This document shows, in pieces, positions 1 to 8,651 of a DNA stretch of 64,000 nt (positions are counted from its first letter, which is position 1; every line of letters starts with the position of its first letter). Under the pieces are notes generated by a model. It did not search any database. It was not told the DNA's origin and worked only from the letters and a program-made list of their open reading frames with translations. The DNA lies in the NCBI GenBank assembly GCA_963749675.1, contig CAVVNT010000010.1, positions 1,054,001 through 1,118,000 on the forward strand, read 5' to 3'. Source of the DNA: Roseitranquillus sp963749675. Lineage in GTDB: Bacteria; Pseudomonadota; Alphaproteobacteria; Rhodobacterales; Rhodobacteraceae. Both the position numbers and the translations under genes were made by a program.

Positions 1-717
1 GTCGCGACCCTTGGCCAGCGCCGACCCGCCCTCGTAGAATTCGCTATCCTCGATCTCGATGCCATGCGTCGCGAGGCCCGCCCGAAATCCTTCAAGCCGC
101 TTCCTCGCGCGATGGTCCAGCGGCATCTTGGTGCCGAGAAAGCCGATCCGGCGATATCTCCGTTGCGCGATCGCCTCCGCCATCATACGCCCGGCGCGGA
201 CGTGGCTGATGCCGACCACGGCATCGACGGGATCGCCGTCGGCGTCCATGATCTCGACGATCGGAACACCGCTCGCCACCAGCATGGCACGAACTGCCTC
301 CGGGTGCTCGATGCCGGCGATGATCACGCCGGCGGGCCGCCAGGACAGCATCTCGAAGAGCACACGCTCCTCGCGTTCGGGCAGGTAATTCGTGAAGCCG
401 ACGACGGGCTGCAGTGGACCATCGGCCAGGACGTCCGAGATGCCGGTCAGAACTTCGGGAAAGACCATGTTCGACAGCGAGGGGATGATGACCGCGACAA
501 GGTTCACTCGGTTCGAGGCGAGGGCGCCGGCGATGCGGTTGGGGACATAGCCAAGACGCTTGGCCGTGTCGGTCACGACCCGTCGTGTCGTCTCCGACAC
601 GTCGCTGCTGCCGCGCAGAACGCGGCTTACGGTCATCTCGCTGAAGCCTGCGGCTTCGGCTACGTCGCGAAGAGTCAGCGTTCGCCGACCGGGCGCGGAT
701 CGTCGAATATCGCTCAC
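1..717 (-). CDS. LacI-family transcriptional regulator (C-terminus beyond window)
   Basis: The minus-strand frame opens with GTG at 717, nine bases after an AGGAG ribosome site, and stays open to the window edge (239 codons). The N-terminus has the LacI helix-turn-helix: LRDVAEAAGFSEMTVSRVLR at about residues 16-35, then a hinge helix region (LGYVPNRIAGALAS). The periplasmic-binding-like effector domain follows, with VNLVAVIIPSLSNMVFPEVL and a GVIIAG segment. The helix-turn-helix resembles the gluconate-type GntR subgroup, but the ligand cannot be told from sequence. It lies 46 bases downstream of otsA on the same strand, so it may be cotranscribed with the trehalose genes. The missing part is the C-terminal half of the effector domain. 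Confidence 0.88.
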   Translation of the reverse strand, partial: MSDIRRSAPGRRTLTLRDVAEAAGFSEMTVSRVLRGSSDVSETTRRVVTDTAKRLGYVPNRIAGALASNRVNLVAVIIPSLSNMVFPEVLTGISDVLADGPLQPVVGFTNYLPEREERVLFEMLSWRPAGVIIAGIEHPEAVRAMLVASGVPIVEIMDADGDPVDAVVGISHVRAGRMMAEAIAQRRYRRIGFLGTKMPLDHRARKRLEGFRAGLATHGIEIEDSEFYEGGSALAKGRD

Positions 718-763
718 CGGCGAAATCTCCTGCGAAGATACTACAGTCTTTGCGGTGAGCGCA

Positions 764-2149
764 TCAACCGTTCGAGACCGCGACTCCGACCGGTCCGCTG
801 TAGCCGAGGTTCGACAGGAACTCCTTGCGCCACCAGGCGATGTCGTGGGTCGAGATCTCCTGGTACATGGCCTGATAACGCTCCTTGCGCTCGGCGAGGT
901 CCATTTCCAGTGCCTGGTCTATGGCGCGTGCCATTCCATCGTGGTCGTAGGGGTTGACGAGCAGCGCGGATTCCAGCTGCTCCGCCGCGCCGGCGAACCT
1001 CGACAGGATCAGTACGCCGGGGTCCTCCGGATTCTGACAAACGACATACTCCTTGGCGACCAGGTTCATGCCGTCGGCGAGCGGCGTGACCAGTGCCGCG
1101 TCCGCCCTTCGGAAGAGCGTCGCGAGCTTCTCGCGTGGGATCATGCGGTGGATGTAGCGGATCGGCGTCCAGTCGATCTCGGCATGTTTGCCATTGATCT
1201 TTCCTGTCAACGCCTCGAGTTGGTCACGGATATCGGAATAGGCGCGCACGTTCTCGCGCGTCGGCGGCGCGATCTGCAGCAGCGTCGCCCGCGGCTCTTT
1301 CGGGCCGCGCTCATCGAGGTAGGCGCCGAACGCCTCCACCCGATTGACGATGCCCTTGGAGTAATCCAGCCGGTCGACACCGATCAGCAGCCTCTCCTGA
1401 GGGTCGAGCTTGAGACGCGCGGGAAACTCAGGGTTCTCGGCAGCACTCTGCATGACCTCCACGTCGATGCCGATCGGGTATGCCTTGACCCGAAATGTTC
1501 GACCGTTGTGCCGGATGCGATCCTGCTTGAGAAACTCCGCGGATCCATCCACGCGGAACATCTCATGGCATGTCGCGACATCGCGTTCGGTCTGCAATCC
1601 AACCAGGTCGTAGGACGAGATCCAGTCAGCAAAGACATCGCGGTCGGGCAGGGCGGGCAGCTCGGACGCATGCGGAAACGGGATATGCAGAAAGAAACCG
1701 ATCCGGTTGGAGACATTCAGCTTCCGCAGGTACCAAGCGAGCGGAAAGAAGTGGTAGTCGTGTATCCAGAGTCTGTCATCGGGGCGCAGGATCTCGGATA
1801 GCATCCGCGCCAGCCGCTCGTTTACCCGACTGTAGGCCTCATGAAATCGCTGTTCGTAGTCGATCAGGTCGCTGCGCCGGTGGCAAAGCGGCCAGAGGAC
1901 GGAGTTGGCGTAGCCGAGATAATAGTCGTTCCGGTCGTTTTCCGAGAGGCCGAACGTCAGCTTTGTGTAAGGCGCGTCGTCCTGATGCTCTTCAAGGTGC
2001 AGGGGCGGTTCGCCATCAACGGGCCTGGAGCCGACCCACACACCCTCTTCCTCGGCCATCAGTGCATCGTGCAGCGCAACAACGAGGCCACCTGAACCCG
2101 GGCCATCCAGTGGAACCCGGTTCGAAATCATTATCAGGCGTCCGGACAT
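764..2149 (-). CDS. otsA: Alpha,alpha-trehalose-phosphate synthase (GT20)
   Basis: 461 aa, the usual OtsA length. It transfers glucose from UDP-glucose to glucose 6-phosphate to make trehalose 6-phosphate in the cytoplasm. GT20 hallmarks are visible: SNRV near the N-terminus, the glycine pair GGLVVAL (20-26), WIHDYHFFPLAW (128-139), FFLHIPFP (152-159), GVDRLDYSKGI (257-267) and TPLADGMNLVAKEY in the C-terminal nucleotide-binding half. Its ATG shares one base with the stop codon of otsB (TGATG at 2147-2151), so translation is probably coupled. With OtsB it forms the two-step trehalose pathway used for osmoprotection. Confidence 0.95.
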   Translation of the reverse strand: MSGRLIMISNRVPLDGPGSGGLVVALHDALMAEEEGVWVGSRPVDGEPPLHLEEHQDDAPYTKLTFGLSENDRNDYYLGYANSVLWPLCHRRSDLIDYEQRFHEAYSRVNERLARMLSEILRPDDRLWIHDYHFFPLAWYLRKLNVSNRIGFFLHIPFPHASELPALPDRDVFADWISSYDLVGLQTERDVATCHEMFRVDGSAEFLKQDRIRHNGRTFRVKAYPIGIDVEVMQSAAENPEFPARLKLDPQERLLIGVDRLDYSKGIVNRVEAFGAYLDERGPKEPRATLLQIAPPTRENVRAYSDIRDQLEALTGKINGKHAEIDWTPIRYIHRMIPREKLATLFRRADAALVTPLADGMNLVAKEYVVCQNPEDPGVLILSRFAGAAEQLESALLVNPYDHDGMARAIDQALEMDLAERKERYQAMYQEISTHDIAWWRKEFLSNLGYSGPVGVAVSNG

Positions 2150-2940
2150 CAGCTCTTACCATACTCCCTGGACCATTCTGCAAGGACCGATCTGACTTCC
2201 TTAACCGTGTCGAGGCGGTGATCCGCGCGGGTCTCTCCGTCTCCCACCTTTACGGCCGCGCCGCCTGCCTCGATGCAGTGCTCCATCGCAGGCTCGTCGG
2301 TGGTGTCGTCGCCGAAATAGATGGGCCTCCGCCCCTTGTAGGGCTCGCGCTGCAGAAGCCAGCGTACCGACGCTGCCTTGCCGATGTCAGCGGGCTTCAT
2401 CTCGACCGCCATCTTGGCCGGCTGGACCTTGAACTCCGGGAAGTGGCTGCCAAGGCTTTCCATGAAGCGATGCGCCTCTTCATAGAGGTCGGGGTTCCGC
2501 CTGAAGTGCAGAACCACTCCGCAAGGCTTGTCCTCGACGAGGAAGTCGGGGTCGAGGGCGGAAAACGACTTCACGACGCCTTGGATCTTGCTGACCTTCT
2601 CTGAGCCGGCCAGCGCATGACGCTCGCTTTCGCCGTTGATTCTGCGCTCGGCGCCGTGGCTGCCGACGATGTCGCCACGGAAGTCGGGCAGAAAGCCTTC
2701 GATCGTGCCGGCGGCGCGGCCCGAAACGATCGCGACGGCACCGCCAGTACGCTCGCTCAGCTCGTTGAGCATCGTCGAAAGGTCCGGTGGAACTTCGACG
2801 GCGTCAGGCGTGTCGGCGAGGTCGACCAGGACTCCATCGAAATCGAGAAACAGCGCGGTACGCGACATCTCGGGGCGGGATGGGGCGCCGTGGTGCGCAC
2901 CAGGGTCCGTCGAGCCAAATCCTGTCATCTCATAGAACAT
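2149..2940 (-). CDS. otsB: Trehalose-6-phosphate phosphatase (HAD family)
   Basis: 263 aa HAD-superfamily phosphatase that removes phosphate from trehalose 6-phosphate. Motif I is FLDFDGVLVD at about residue 31-40 (nucleophile Asp33, general acid Asp35). IVSGR follows (motif II region), and FGDDTTDEPAME near the C-terminus is the Mg-binding motif IV. A conserved GSHGAE segment lies in the cap. An internal ATG at 2868, giving MSRTALFLDFDG, would remove the poorly conserved first 24 residues and is an alternative start; neither start has a strong ribosome site. First gene of the otsB-otsA pair. Confidence 0.93.
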   Translation of the reverse strand: MFYEMTGFGSTDPGAHHGAPSRPEMSRTALFLDFDGVLVDLADTPDAVEVPPDLSTMLNELSERTGGAVAIVSGRAAGTIEGFLPDFRGDIVGSHGAERRINGESERHALAGSEKVSKIQGVVKSFSALDPDFLVEDKPCGVVLHFRRNPDLYEEAHRFMESLGSHFPEFKVQPAKMAVEMKPADIGKAASVRWLLQREPYKGRRPIYFGDDTTDEPAMEHCIEAGGAAVKVGDGETRADHRLDTVKEVRSVLAEWSREYGKS

Positions 2941-3148
2941 ACCACACCCCTACTGCGGCATCGCAGTCTTTTGAAGTGATTCAGAACAAGCGCAATGTCT
3001 TGCGGAGGATGCGCTCAGCGCCCCTAGACGATCTCATTCATGCTGTAGTTGGAACGCGGGGCCTGCGGCAGGGTTCCTGCCGTGTAGTCCTTGAGACAGA
3101 ATATCGCGAGCGTGACATTCCATTTCGACGCGAATAGAACGACGCGGC

Positions 3149-3224
3149 GGCTCCGTAGCTCAGAGGATAGAGCAACCGCCTCCTAAGCGGTAGGTCGATG
3201 GTTCGACTCCATCCGGGGCCGCCA
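3149..3224 (+). tRNA. tRNA-Arg (anticodon CCT)
   Basis: A 76-base cloverleaf with encoded CCA. The acceptor arms GGCTCCG and CGGGGCC pair with one G-T wobble. The D arm is GCTC/GAGC, the anticodon stem ACCGC/GCGGT has the loop CTCCTAA giving anticodon CCT, and the T arm is GATGG-TTCGACT-CCATC. It reads AGG codons. The IS-rich accessory stretch starts directly after its 3' end; tRNA 3' ends are common integration sites, but no integrase or repeated tRNA end was seen. Confidence 0.97.
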
Positions 3225-3244
3225 GTTTTCCAGATGACAGTGAG

Positions 3245-3456
3245 GTGGGGCGAACATCGCCGCCGCCACCAGTCTATTAGGCAAATATGGTGCCTTCACT
3301 GTGGCGAACGCCGATCCGGTGCCATCGGAGCACATGCCGATGTCCGAGGTAGAGATCATCGGCGACATCGACGAGGAGGCCGTAGAGATCATCCTGATGA
3401 TCCATTGGGTGGTCGGCGCCACTCCGAGCATCTGTCGCCGCGCAGGCGGTACGTAA
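3245..3456 (+). pseudogene. Unrecognised coding remnant without a start codon
   Basis: Within the 3225-3723 stretch, which has no clear gene, one plus-strand frame has strongly coding-like codon use, including the segment MSEVEIIGDIDEEAVEIILM followed by HWVVGA. It has no ATG at its head (a GTG at VANADPVP is possible) and stops at 3454-3456. It could be a gene 3' end left by rearrangement next to the tRNA, or chance. The part 3457-3678 also has coding-like composition on the minus strand, but nothing recognisable. Confidence 0.25.
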
Positions 3457-3679
3457 AGCGCAACAGCGTCCTCGAAGCGCCACACACAGCCAACTCGCCG
3501 GCCAGACGTGACGGTGCTCGCGATGAAGGCGAACCGCATCGCGATGGTCACGCCGAGGTCGCCCGTCCCAAGCTTGCTGGGCGCTCCGACCGCTGCGTCG
3601 CGTGCGGTCATTCGCCGCGGACTTAGGAATGGGTGCGGCGTGGACCTGACGACGTGAGCCGGCGAGGATTGACGGCGAT

Positions 3680-3719
3680 TGGGCCACAGAACGGAAAGCT
3701 TCGGGCCACAGAATGGAAA
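3680..3719 (+). repeat. Two tandem 17-base repeats
   Basis: GGGCCACAGAACGGAAA (3680-3696) and GGGCCACAGAATGGAAA (3703-3719) differ at one base and are spaced 23 bases apart. Multiple short terminal repeats of this kind occur at the ends of IS21-type elements, so this may be an IS scar. No IS21 genes are present in the window. Confidence 0.5.
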
Positions 3720-3723
3720 TCTG

Positions 3724-5184
3724 ATGTGTATGAGCCGATGCATCAAGTCCGACGCGCAGGCCAACTTCCTTGGATCCTGCCTCTGCGGTGCGCCGGAGAC
3801 GCAGGCCGCCATGCACCGCATCGATGCGGACATATCGCGGCGACAGCTTCTCGGCGGTACCGCCGCGGTCGTCGGCATGTTCGCGAGTTTCGGCCTTGCG
3901 CCGAGTGATGCACGTGCCCAAGGCGCCGGCGATGCGGTCCTTCTGACCAATCTTCGTCTGTTCGACGGCGAGACGCTCGCGATGCGGGACGGCACCGACA
4001 TCCTCGTCGAAGGCGGCCGCATCGCAGGTCTGCCACCGATCGGCCAGGGGCCGGATGGCGTCGAGACCATCGATTGCGGCGGCCGCGCCGTCATCCCCGG
4101 CCTGATCGACGCGCACTGGCACGCGACGCTCGTCGGCATCAGCCAGATCGCGGCGCTGACGCAGGACCTCGCCTGGGTGCACCTGGTGGCGGGACGCGAG
4201 GCGGGCGCTACGCTTATGCGCGGCTTCACCACCATCCGCGACGCCGGCGGCCCGGCCTTCGGCCTCAAGATGGCCATCGACCAGGGCGTGGTGGAGGGGC
4301 CGCGCATCTTTCCGTCCGGCGCGATGATCAGCCAGACCGCCGGCCACGGCGACTTTCGGCTGCTGCACGAGCTGCCGCGGATGCCCGGCGACCCCGCGAA
4401 CTACCTCGAGCGGAGCGGGGTGGCGGCGATCGCCGACGGCCCCGACGAGGTGCTGCGGCGCACCCGCGAGCAGCTGATGCGGGGCGCGAGCCAGATCAAG
4501 ATCATGGCTGGCGGCGGGGTCGCGTCGCTCTACGATCCGCTCGACACCCTGCAATATCTGGAAGAGGAGATGGCCGTCGCGGTCGATGCCGCCGCGGACT
4601 GGGGCACCTATGTCTGCGCCCACGTCTACAACTCAAAAGGGATCCAGCGCTGCATCGCCGCTGGCGTGAAGTCGATCGAGCATGGCCAGCTCGCCGACGA
4701 GGAGACCGTCCGCCTGATCGCCGACACGGGCACCTGGTGGTCGATCCAGCCCTTCCTCGCCGACGAGGATGCCAATCCCAAGACGGACCCCCGCCAGCAG
4801 CAGAAGCAGAACGAGGTGGCCGAAGGCACCGTCCGCGCGCTCGAACTCGGCCGCGACCTTGGGGCTCGGATGGCGTTCGGCACCGACATCCTCTTCAATC
4901 CGGTGGGCGCGGCGAGCCAGGGCCGCCAACTCGCCAAGCTCACGCGCTTCATGCCCCCGCTCGATGCGCTGCGCATGGCCACCGGAGCGGCCGGTGAGCT
5001 GCTGGCGCTCTCGGGTGAGCGGTCGCCCTATCCCGGCCGGCTCGGCGTGATCGCCGAGCAGGCGCACGCCGACCTGCTCGTCGTCGACGGTGATCCCGAG
5101 GCGGATCTCGCCTGGCTCGGCGACCCGGACTCGAACCTGCGCCTCATCATGAAGGGCGGCCGGATCGCGAAGAACATGCTATGA
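3724..5184 (+). CDS. Exported metal-dependent amidohydrolase (peptidase M38-like)
   Basis: About 486 aa. The ATG at 3724 (MCMSRC) is preferred because the longer frame from 3679 begins inside the tandem repeat at 3680-3719. A Tat signal is visible: SRRQLLGGTAAVVGMFASFG followed by an ARAQ cleavage site. The mature protein is an amidohydrolase: PGLIDAHWH (metal His-x-His), QIKIMAGGG (the lysine that is carboxylated in M38 enzymes), CAHVYN, EHGQ and FGTDILF (catalytic Asp), with the small beta-sandwich completed by HADLLVVDGDP at the C-terminus. The family includes Xaa-Pro/Xaa-Arg dipeptidases and imidazolonepropionase-like enzymes; substrate unknown. The stop overlaps the head of the broken downstream gene. 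Confidence 0.88.
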   Translation: MCMSRCIKSDAQANFLGSCLCGAPETQAAMHRIDADISRRQLLGGTAAVVGMFASFGLAPSDARAQGAGDAVLLTNLRLFDGETLAMRDGTDILVEGGRIAGLPPIGQGPDGVETIDCGGRAVIPGLIDAHWHATLVGISQIAALTQDLAWVHLVAGREAGATLMRGFTTIRDAGGPAFGLKMAIDQGVVEGPRIFPSGAMISQTAGHGDFRLLHELPRMPGDPANYLERSGVAAIADGPDEVLRRTREQLMRGASQIKIMAGGGVASLYDPLDTLQYLEEEMAVAVDAAADWGTYVCAHVYNSKGIQRCIAAGVKSIEHGQLADEETVRLIADTGTWWSIQPFLADEDANPKTDPRQQQKQNEVAEGTVRALELGRDLGARMAFGTDILFNPVGAASQGRQLAKLTRFMPPLDALRMATGAAGELLALSGERSPYPGRLGVIAEQAHADLLVVDGDPEADLAWLGDPDSNLRLIMKGGRIAKNML

Positions 5185-5842
5185 CTAGGCTTTTCGGGAG
5201 CCCGCAATCGCCGCAATCGCTGTCGTTGCCATCGCCGCGAGCGTGCCGCAGGCTTCGGCGCGGTCCGCGTCACGGGACTGGAGGATCCAGATCACCCCGT
5301 ATTCTGGCGCACCGGGATCGGCGGCACCATCCGTCCCAGCAGCGGAAGGCCGACCCTCGAGTTCGACGAGGACCTCTCCGAAGATCTCGAGGATCTCGAC
5401 GCGGCCGTCTTCATCTCGTGCCTCGCGGTCCGAGACCGGCTCGTCCTTCCCGGCGGGCGACCTGACCTACGCGTCGGTCTCACGCGACACGACCATACGG
5501 CCGGGCGTCGATGCCGAGGGCGGTGCCGATCAGACGACGTCGACCCTCGCCGCGGGCTATCGCGCGTTCTCCGGTTCAGGCGGTGCGCTCGACGTCCGGG
5601 GCGGCTTTCGCGCCTGGTGGATCGGAGGATCGGTCGAGGTGCCAGTGATCGGCGTCAGCGTCAGCCGGGACGAGAACTTCGTCGATCCGATCGTGGCCGT
5701 CCGCGCGAATGCACCTATCGCCCCGCGATGGACCGCGACGGGCTACTTGGATGCGGGTGGCTTCGGAGCCGGGTCCGATCTCACCGACCAGATTCTTGCG
5801 ACGGTGACCTGCGAGGTGAACCTCGTCGTGTCGGGGCTATAG
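5181..5842 (+). pseudogene. Outer-membrane beta-barrel protein, frameshifted remnant
   Basis: Three frames must be joined to read one protein. A signal peptide (AIAAIAVVAIAASVPQASA, in a frame with no start codon of its own) leads to DWRIQITPY. The frame then shifts near 5300 to give TGIGGTIRPSSGRPTLEFDE and AVFISCLAVRDRLVL, and shifts back near 5455 to DLTYASVSRDTTIRPG, RAFSGSGGALDVRGGFRAWW and YLDAGGFGAGSDL. The pattern matches small outer-membrane barrels of about 230 aa found in alphaproteobacteria. At least two indels plus loss of the start suggest real decay rather than one base-calling error. Confidence 0.6.
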
Positions 5843-6089
5843 ACACCTCTTCGTCGATTCGAGTTCGAGCTGAGCGGGCCTCTCCTCGGCATCACCTGGC
5901 GATTGTGATCGAGCGCGGGCCTGATCCGAGAGCAGACGCCAACAGGAGGTGCTCCACCGAGAGAGCGCTGAAGACAAACAGCCGAAATCCTCCAGGAACC
6001 GGCTCAAATCTTGCCACCTTGCAGAGGGCCTCGACGGCGCCACGCGCATGTCGCAGAGTTGGTCTCGAGCCCTTGCAAGGAGTTCGTTC

Positions 6090-7029
6090 ATGTCCTTCGT
6101 CCGCACCACTCTCGCGCTTGCCCTGGCTGCGCATGCCGCCGCCGCCGCCGCGCAGGATCCCGAATCTTGCCAGACGATCGAGCTCTCCGATCCAGGCTGG
6201 ACAGACATCTCGGCTACGAACGGGGTCGCCGCGGTCCTGCTCGCGGCGCTCGGATATGAGGCCAACATCTCCACCCTCTCAGTTCCGGTTGGCTACGAAG
6301 CGATGAAATCCGGCGACGTCGACGTCTTTCTCGGCAATTGGATGCCTGCCCAGTCGAGCTTTCGCGAGGATCTCGACGCCGCGGGCGCCGCCGAGATCCT
6401 GACCCAGAACCTCGAAGGCGCGAAGTTCACTCTCGCCGTCCCCTCGTACGTGGCCGAGGCGGGCGTGACCGACTTCGCCGACCTCTCCGAGCATGCAGAA
6501 GAATTCGATCAGCAGATCTACGGCATCGAGCCTGGCGCGCCAGCCAACCAGAACATCCAGCGCATGATCGAGTTGGGCGATTTCGGCCTTGAGGACTGGG
6601 AGGTCGTCGAGTTCTGGCGAACAGGCCATGCTCGCCCAGGTCGGCAGGGCCGAGCGAGGTGAGGATTGGATCGTGTTCCTTGCCTGGGCACCGCACCCGA
6701 TGAACACCGCCCATGACCTGACCTACCTCGCGGGCGGCGACGACTATTTCGGCCCCGACTATGGCGGCGCCGACGTCTACACGCTCGCGCGCACGGGCTG
6801 GCCCGAGCAGTGCCCCAACGCCGCCGCGTTCTTCCGCAATCTGAGCTTCGACATCGAGATGGAGAATGAGCTCATGGGCATGATCCTCGACGACGGAATG
6901 TCGGCAACCGAAGCGGCTGAGGTCTGGCTCAAGGAGAACCCGTCCGTGATCGCGCCCTGGCTCGACGGCGTCACCACTCTCTCGGGGGAACCGGGTCTTG
7001 GCGCGGTCGAGGAGAAGCTGGGACTCTGA
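6090..7029 (+). CDS. choX: Choline/glycine-betaine ABC transporter substrate-binding protein (one frameshift)
   Basis: Start ATG at 6090 after AAGGAG. Signal peptide MSFVRTTLALALAAHAAAAA with cleavage near AQDPESC. The protein then follows the ChoX/OpuAC fold: LSDPGWTDISATNGVAAVLL, VFLGNWMPAQSS, GIEPGAPANQNIQRMIE, IVFLAWAPHPMN (aromatic ligand-cage residues), DYFGPDYGGADVYTL and WLKENPSVIAPWLDGV. The frame breaks at about 6611. Removing one T of a TT run (GAG-TTCTGG to GAG-TCTGG) restores a continuous protein of about 313 aa, the family length. No permease or ATPase gene (choW, choV) lies beside it, so it is either an orphan receptor or a remnant of a transporter operon. Confidence 0.85.
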
Positions 7030-7119
7030 CGCGGGCCGCCGGTGGCTTCGGTTGGGCTCAATGGCTCGGTCCACCGGAGGCATCAGCCCTAAGAAAGTCA
7101 TCGGTCAAGTGTGCTGGCA

Positions 7120-7467
7120 TCAGGCGGAGCGGTGAGCGGCGGCGCGCTCTTCCTCAGACAGCGAGTTCCACCAGTCCGCGTAGCTCGTGGTCCACGGGGC
7201 TCGGCCGGTTTCATCGGCCGCGTCGTCGTCCCACCAGACTGAACCGCGCTCACCCAGCGCGCGCTTTGCGGCGTCGACCCCGTGGCGGGCCTCGGCGCGC
7301 GCCTCGTCGTCCGCGGCATCGCGTACTGCGCGGCGCGCCTGCATCAGCGCCTTGATCGCGGCGCGCCGTTCGTCGTCCGGCAGACGCGGATCGGTCCGCC
7401 GCCACAGCCGCCCGCGGGAGACGAAGTAGCGGCCGTCTGGCGTGACCGGGTAGTCCTTGCGGCTCAT
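7120..7467 (-). CDS. Conserved hypothetical protein, 115 aa
   Basis: Starts MSRKDYPVTPDGRYFVSRGR, then LWRRTDPRLPDDERRAAIKALM, and ends in an acidic, Trp-rich tail (SVWWDDD, SYADWWNSL). It is predicted soluble with a central helix rich in Ala and Arg. Proteins with the opening PVTPDGRYFVVRGRLWR occur in many proteobacteria without known function. The ATG overlaps the stop of the glycosyltransferase gene (ATGA at 7464-7467), so the two are translated as a pair on the minus strand. Confidence 0.75.
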   Translation of the reverse strand: MSRKDYPVTPDGRYFVSRGRLWRRTDPRLPDDERRAAIKALMQARRAVRDAADDEARAEARHGVDAAKRALGERGSVWWDDDAADETGRAPWTTSYADWWNSLSEEERAAAHRSA

Positions 7468-8498
7468 CCGATGCGGGTTGACGCGATCAGGCGGTCCATC
7501 GCGCCGTAGCGGCTCGTGGTGGCAGCGGTCTCGATTCCGAACTTGCGGGCGATGCGGCGGCGGCGCAGGGCGCGGTGAACCGCGTCGGCCGGCGCGAAGC
7601 CGTAGCGAGGATGGTCGCGATACCATGCAAGAGAGCCCTCGCGCGGACGTCGCCACCAGTCTGGCACGAGGCCTTGCAGCGTCGCCTCGTAGCGCGGTGC
7701 GAGCTCGGCCACGAAGGGGTCGTCCTGCGTCACCCACGGCTTGTTGGGGCCGGTGAAGTGCAGGATGTAGGGGTCGTAGTGCGCGACGATCTCCGGTCGG
7801 AGCCAGTTCGAGGAGTGCCAGTTCCAGAGCGGACTGAGCGGCACGATCTCATTCGCGGCGACCGCGTTCAGCGCCGCCTGATCGCCCAGGCGGTGGCGGT
7901 GCAGGACCTCCGCGCTTTCCGTCGCGAAGGCGAGGATCCGCGGGCCGAGGCGCGCCGCCACATGCGGGGCGGTCTGCATCAGCAAGACGCCCGCCTGCCA
8001 GTACTGCCCTTCGGCGCCGCCGAGGTTTTCGACGAGCTCGCGCGAGCGGCGGCGGCGCGCCTTGCGCGGCGCCTTGACGGCGACGAAGTCGGGCGCGGCG
8101 GCGATCGCGAACGCCTCCGTCGTCCGGTCGAAGAGGCCCTGGATGCCCGGCCGGCGCAAGTGGACGTCGGTGTCGAGGTATAGCAGCCGCGCGTAGTCGC
8201 CCTGCAGGATCGCCGGCAGGAGGTGCCGGTAGAACGTGCCGATGCTGATCCAGGCCTTCGGGTGCTGGAAGACCGGCACCGCGGCGACGTCGATCTGCAC
8301 CCAGCGGATCGGCAGGTCGAACCACTCCGGTAGGATCGACTCCCAGTCGGGCGTGCAGATGCAGAGGTCGAACTTCCGCCCAGGCTCCGTCTCGGCGATG
8401 TGGAGCGCGACGGTCGCGGCGATGGCCAGATGGTTTGCGTCGCAAGCAAGCGCGACGGCGTCGGGGTGCGCGGCGGGGCGGGAGACGCGAAAGCTCAT
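7464..8498 (-). CDS. Family 8 glycosyltransferase
   Basis: 344 aa. GT8 features: VALACDANHLAIAATVALHI at the N-terminus, ISIGTFYRHLLPAIL, the metal-binding DxD in YARLLYLDTDVHL (about residue 107-119), YWQAGVLLMQT, RLGDQAALNAV and LHFTGPNKPW near the C-terminus. GT8 enzymes transfer hexoses from UDP-sugars, in bacteria often onto lipopolysaccharide. Acceptor unknown. It is followed by the small hypothetical gene with a four-base overlap. The upstream side (8499-8595) is the edge of the IS nest, so its promoter region may have been altered by insertion. Confidence 0.85.
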   Translation of the reverse strand: MSFRVSRPAAHPDAVALACDANHLAIAATVALHIAETEPGRKFDLCICTPDWESILPEWFDLPIRWVQIDVAAVPVFQHPKAWISIGTFYRHLLPAILQGDYARLLYLDTDVHLRRPGIQGLFDRTTEAFAIAAAPDFVAVKAPRKARRRRSRELVENLGGAEGQYWQAGVLLMQTAPHVAARLGPRILAFATESAEVLHRHRLGDQAALNAVAANEIVPLSPLWNWHSSNWLRPEIVAHYDPYILHFTGPNKPWVTQDDPFVAELAPRYEATLQGLVPDWWRRPREGSLAWYRDHPRYGFAPADAVHRALRRRRIARKFGIETAATTSRYGAMDRLIASTRIG

Positions 8499-8651
8499 GC
8501 CTTGGCCCTAGCACCGAGCCGGGACGGGGGCCAGAAGCTGCGGGCTTGCGCCGGACGGCGCGGCGTGGTCGGCGCCGGGCGGTTCCAGCAAGTGGTGAAC
8601 TGGCCCACGGTTCGACCGGACACACGGGCATAGCCATGGGGGCTTGGGCAT

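Noticed and set aside
3149..3224. Attachment-site duplication of the tRNA-Arg 3' end
   Set aside because: I looked for a second copy of the T-arm and acceptor sequence near the far end of the accessory region and found none.
3183..4623. Minus-strand frames running through the tRNA-Arg and the amidohydrolase
   Set aside because: One ends in a peptide typical of translating a tRNA gene, and both oppose a clear amidohydrolase.
6571..7101. Minus-strand frame opposite the end of choX
   Set aside because: The plus strand encodes the conserved ChoX C-terminus once a single base is removed.
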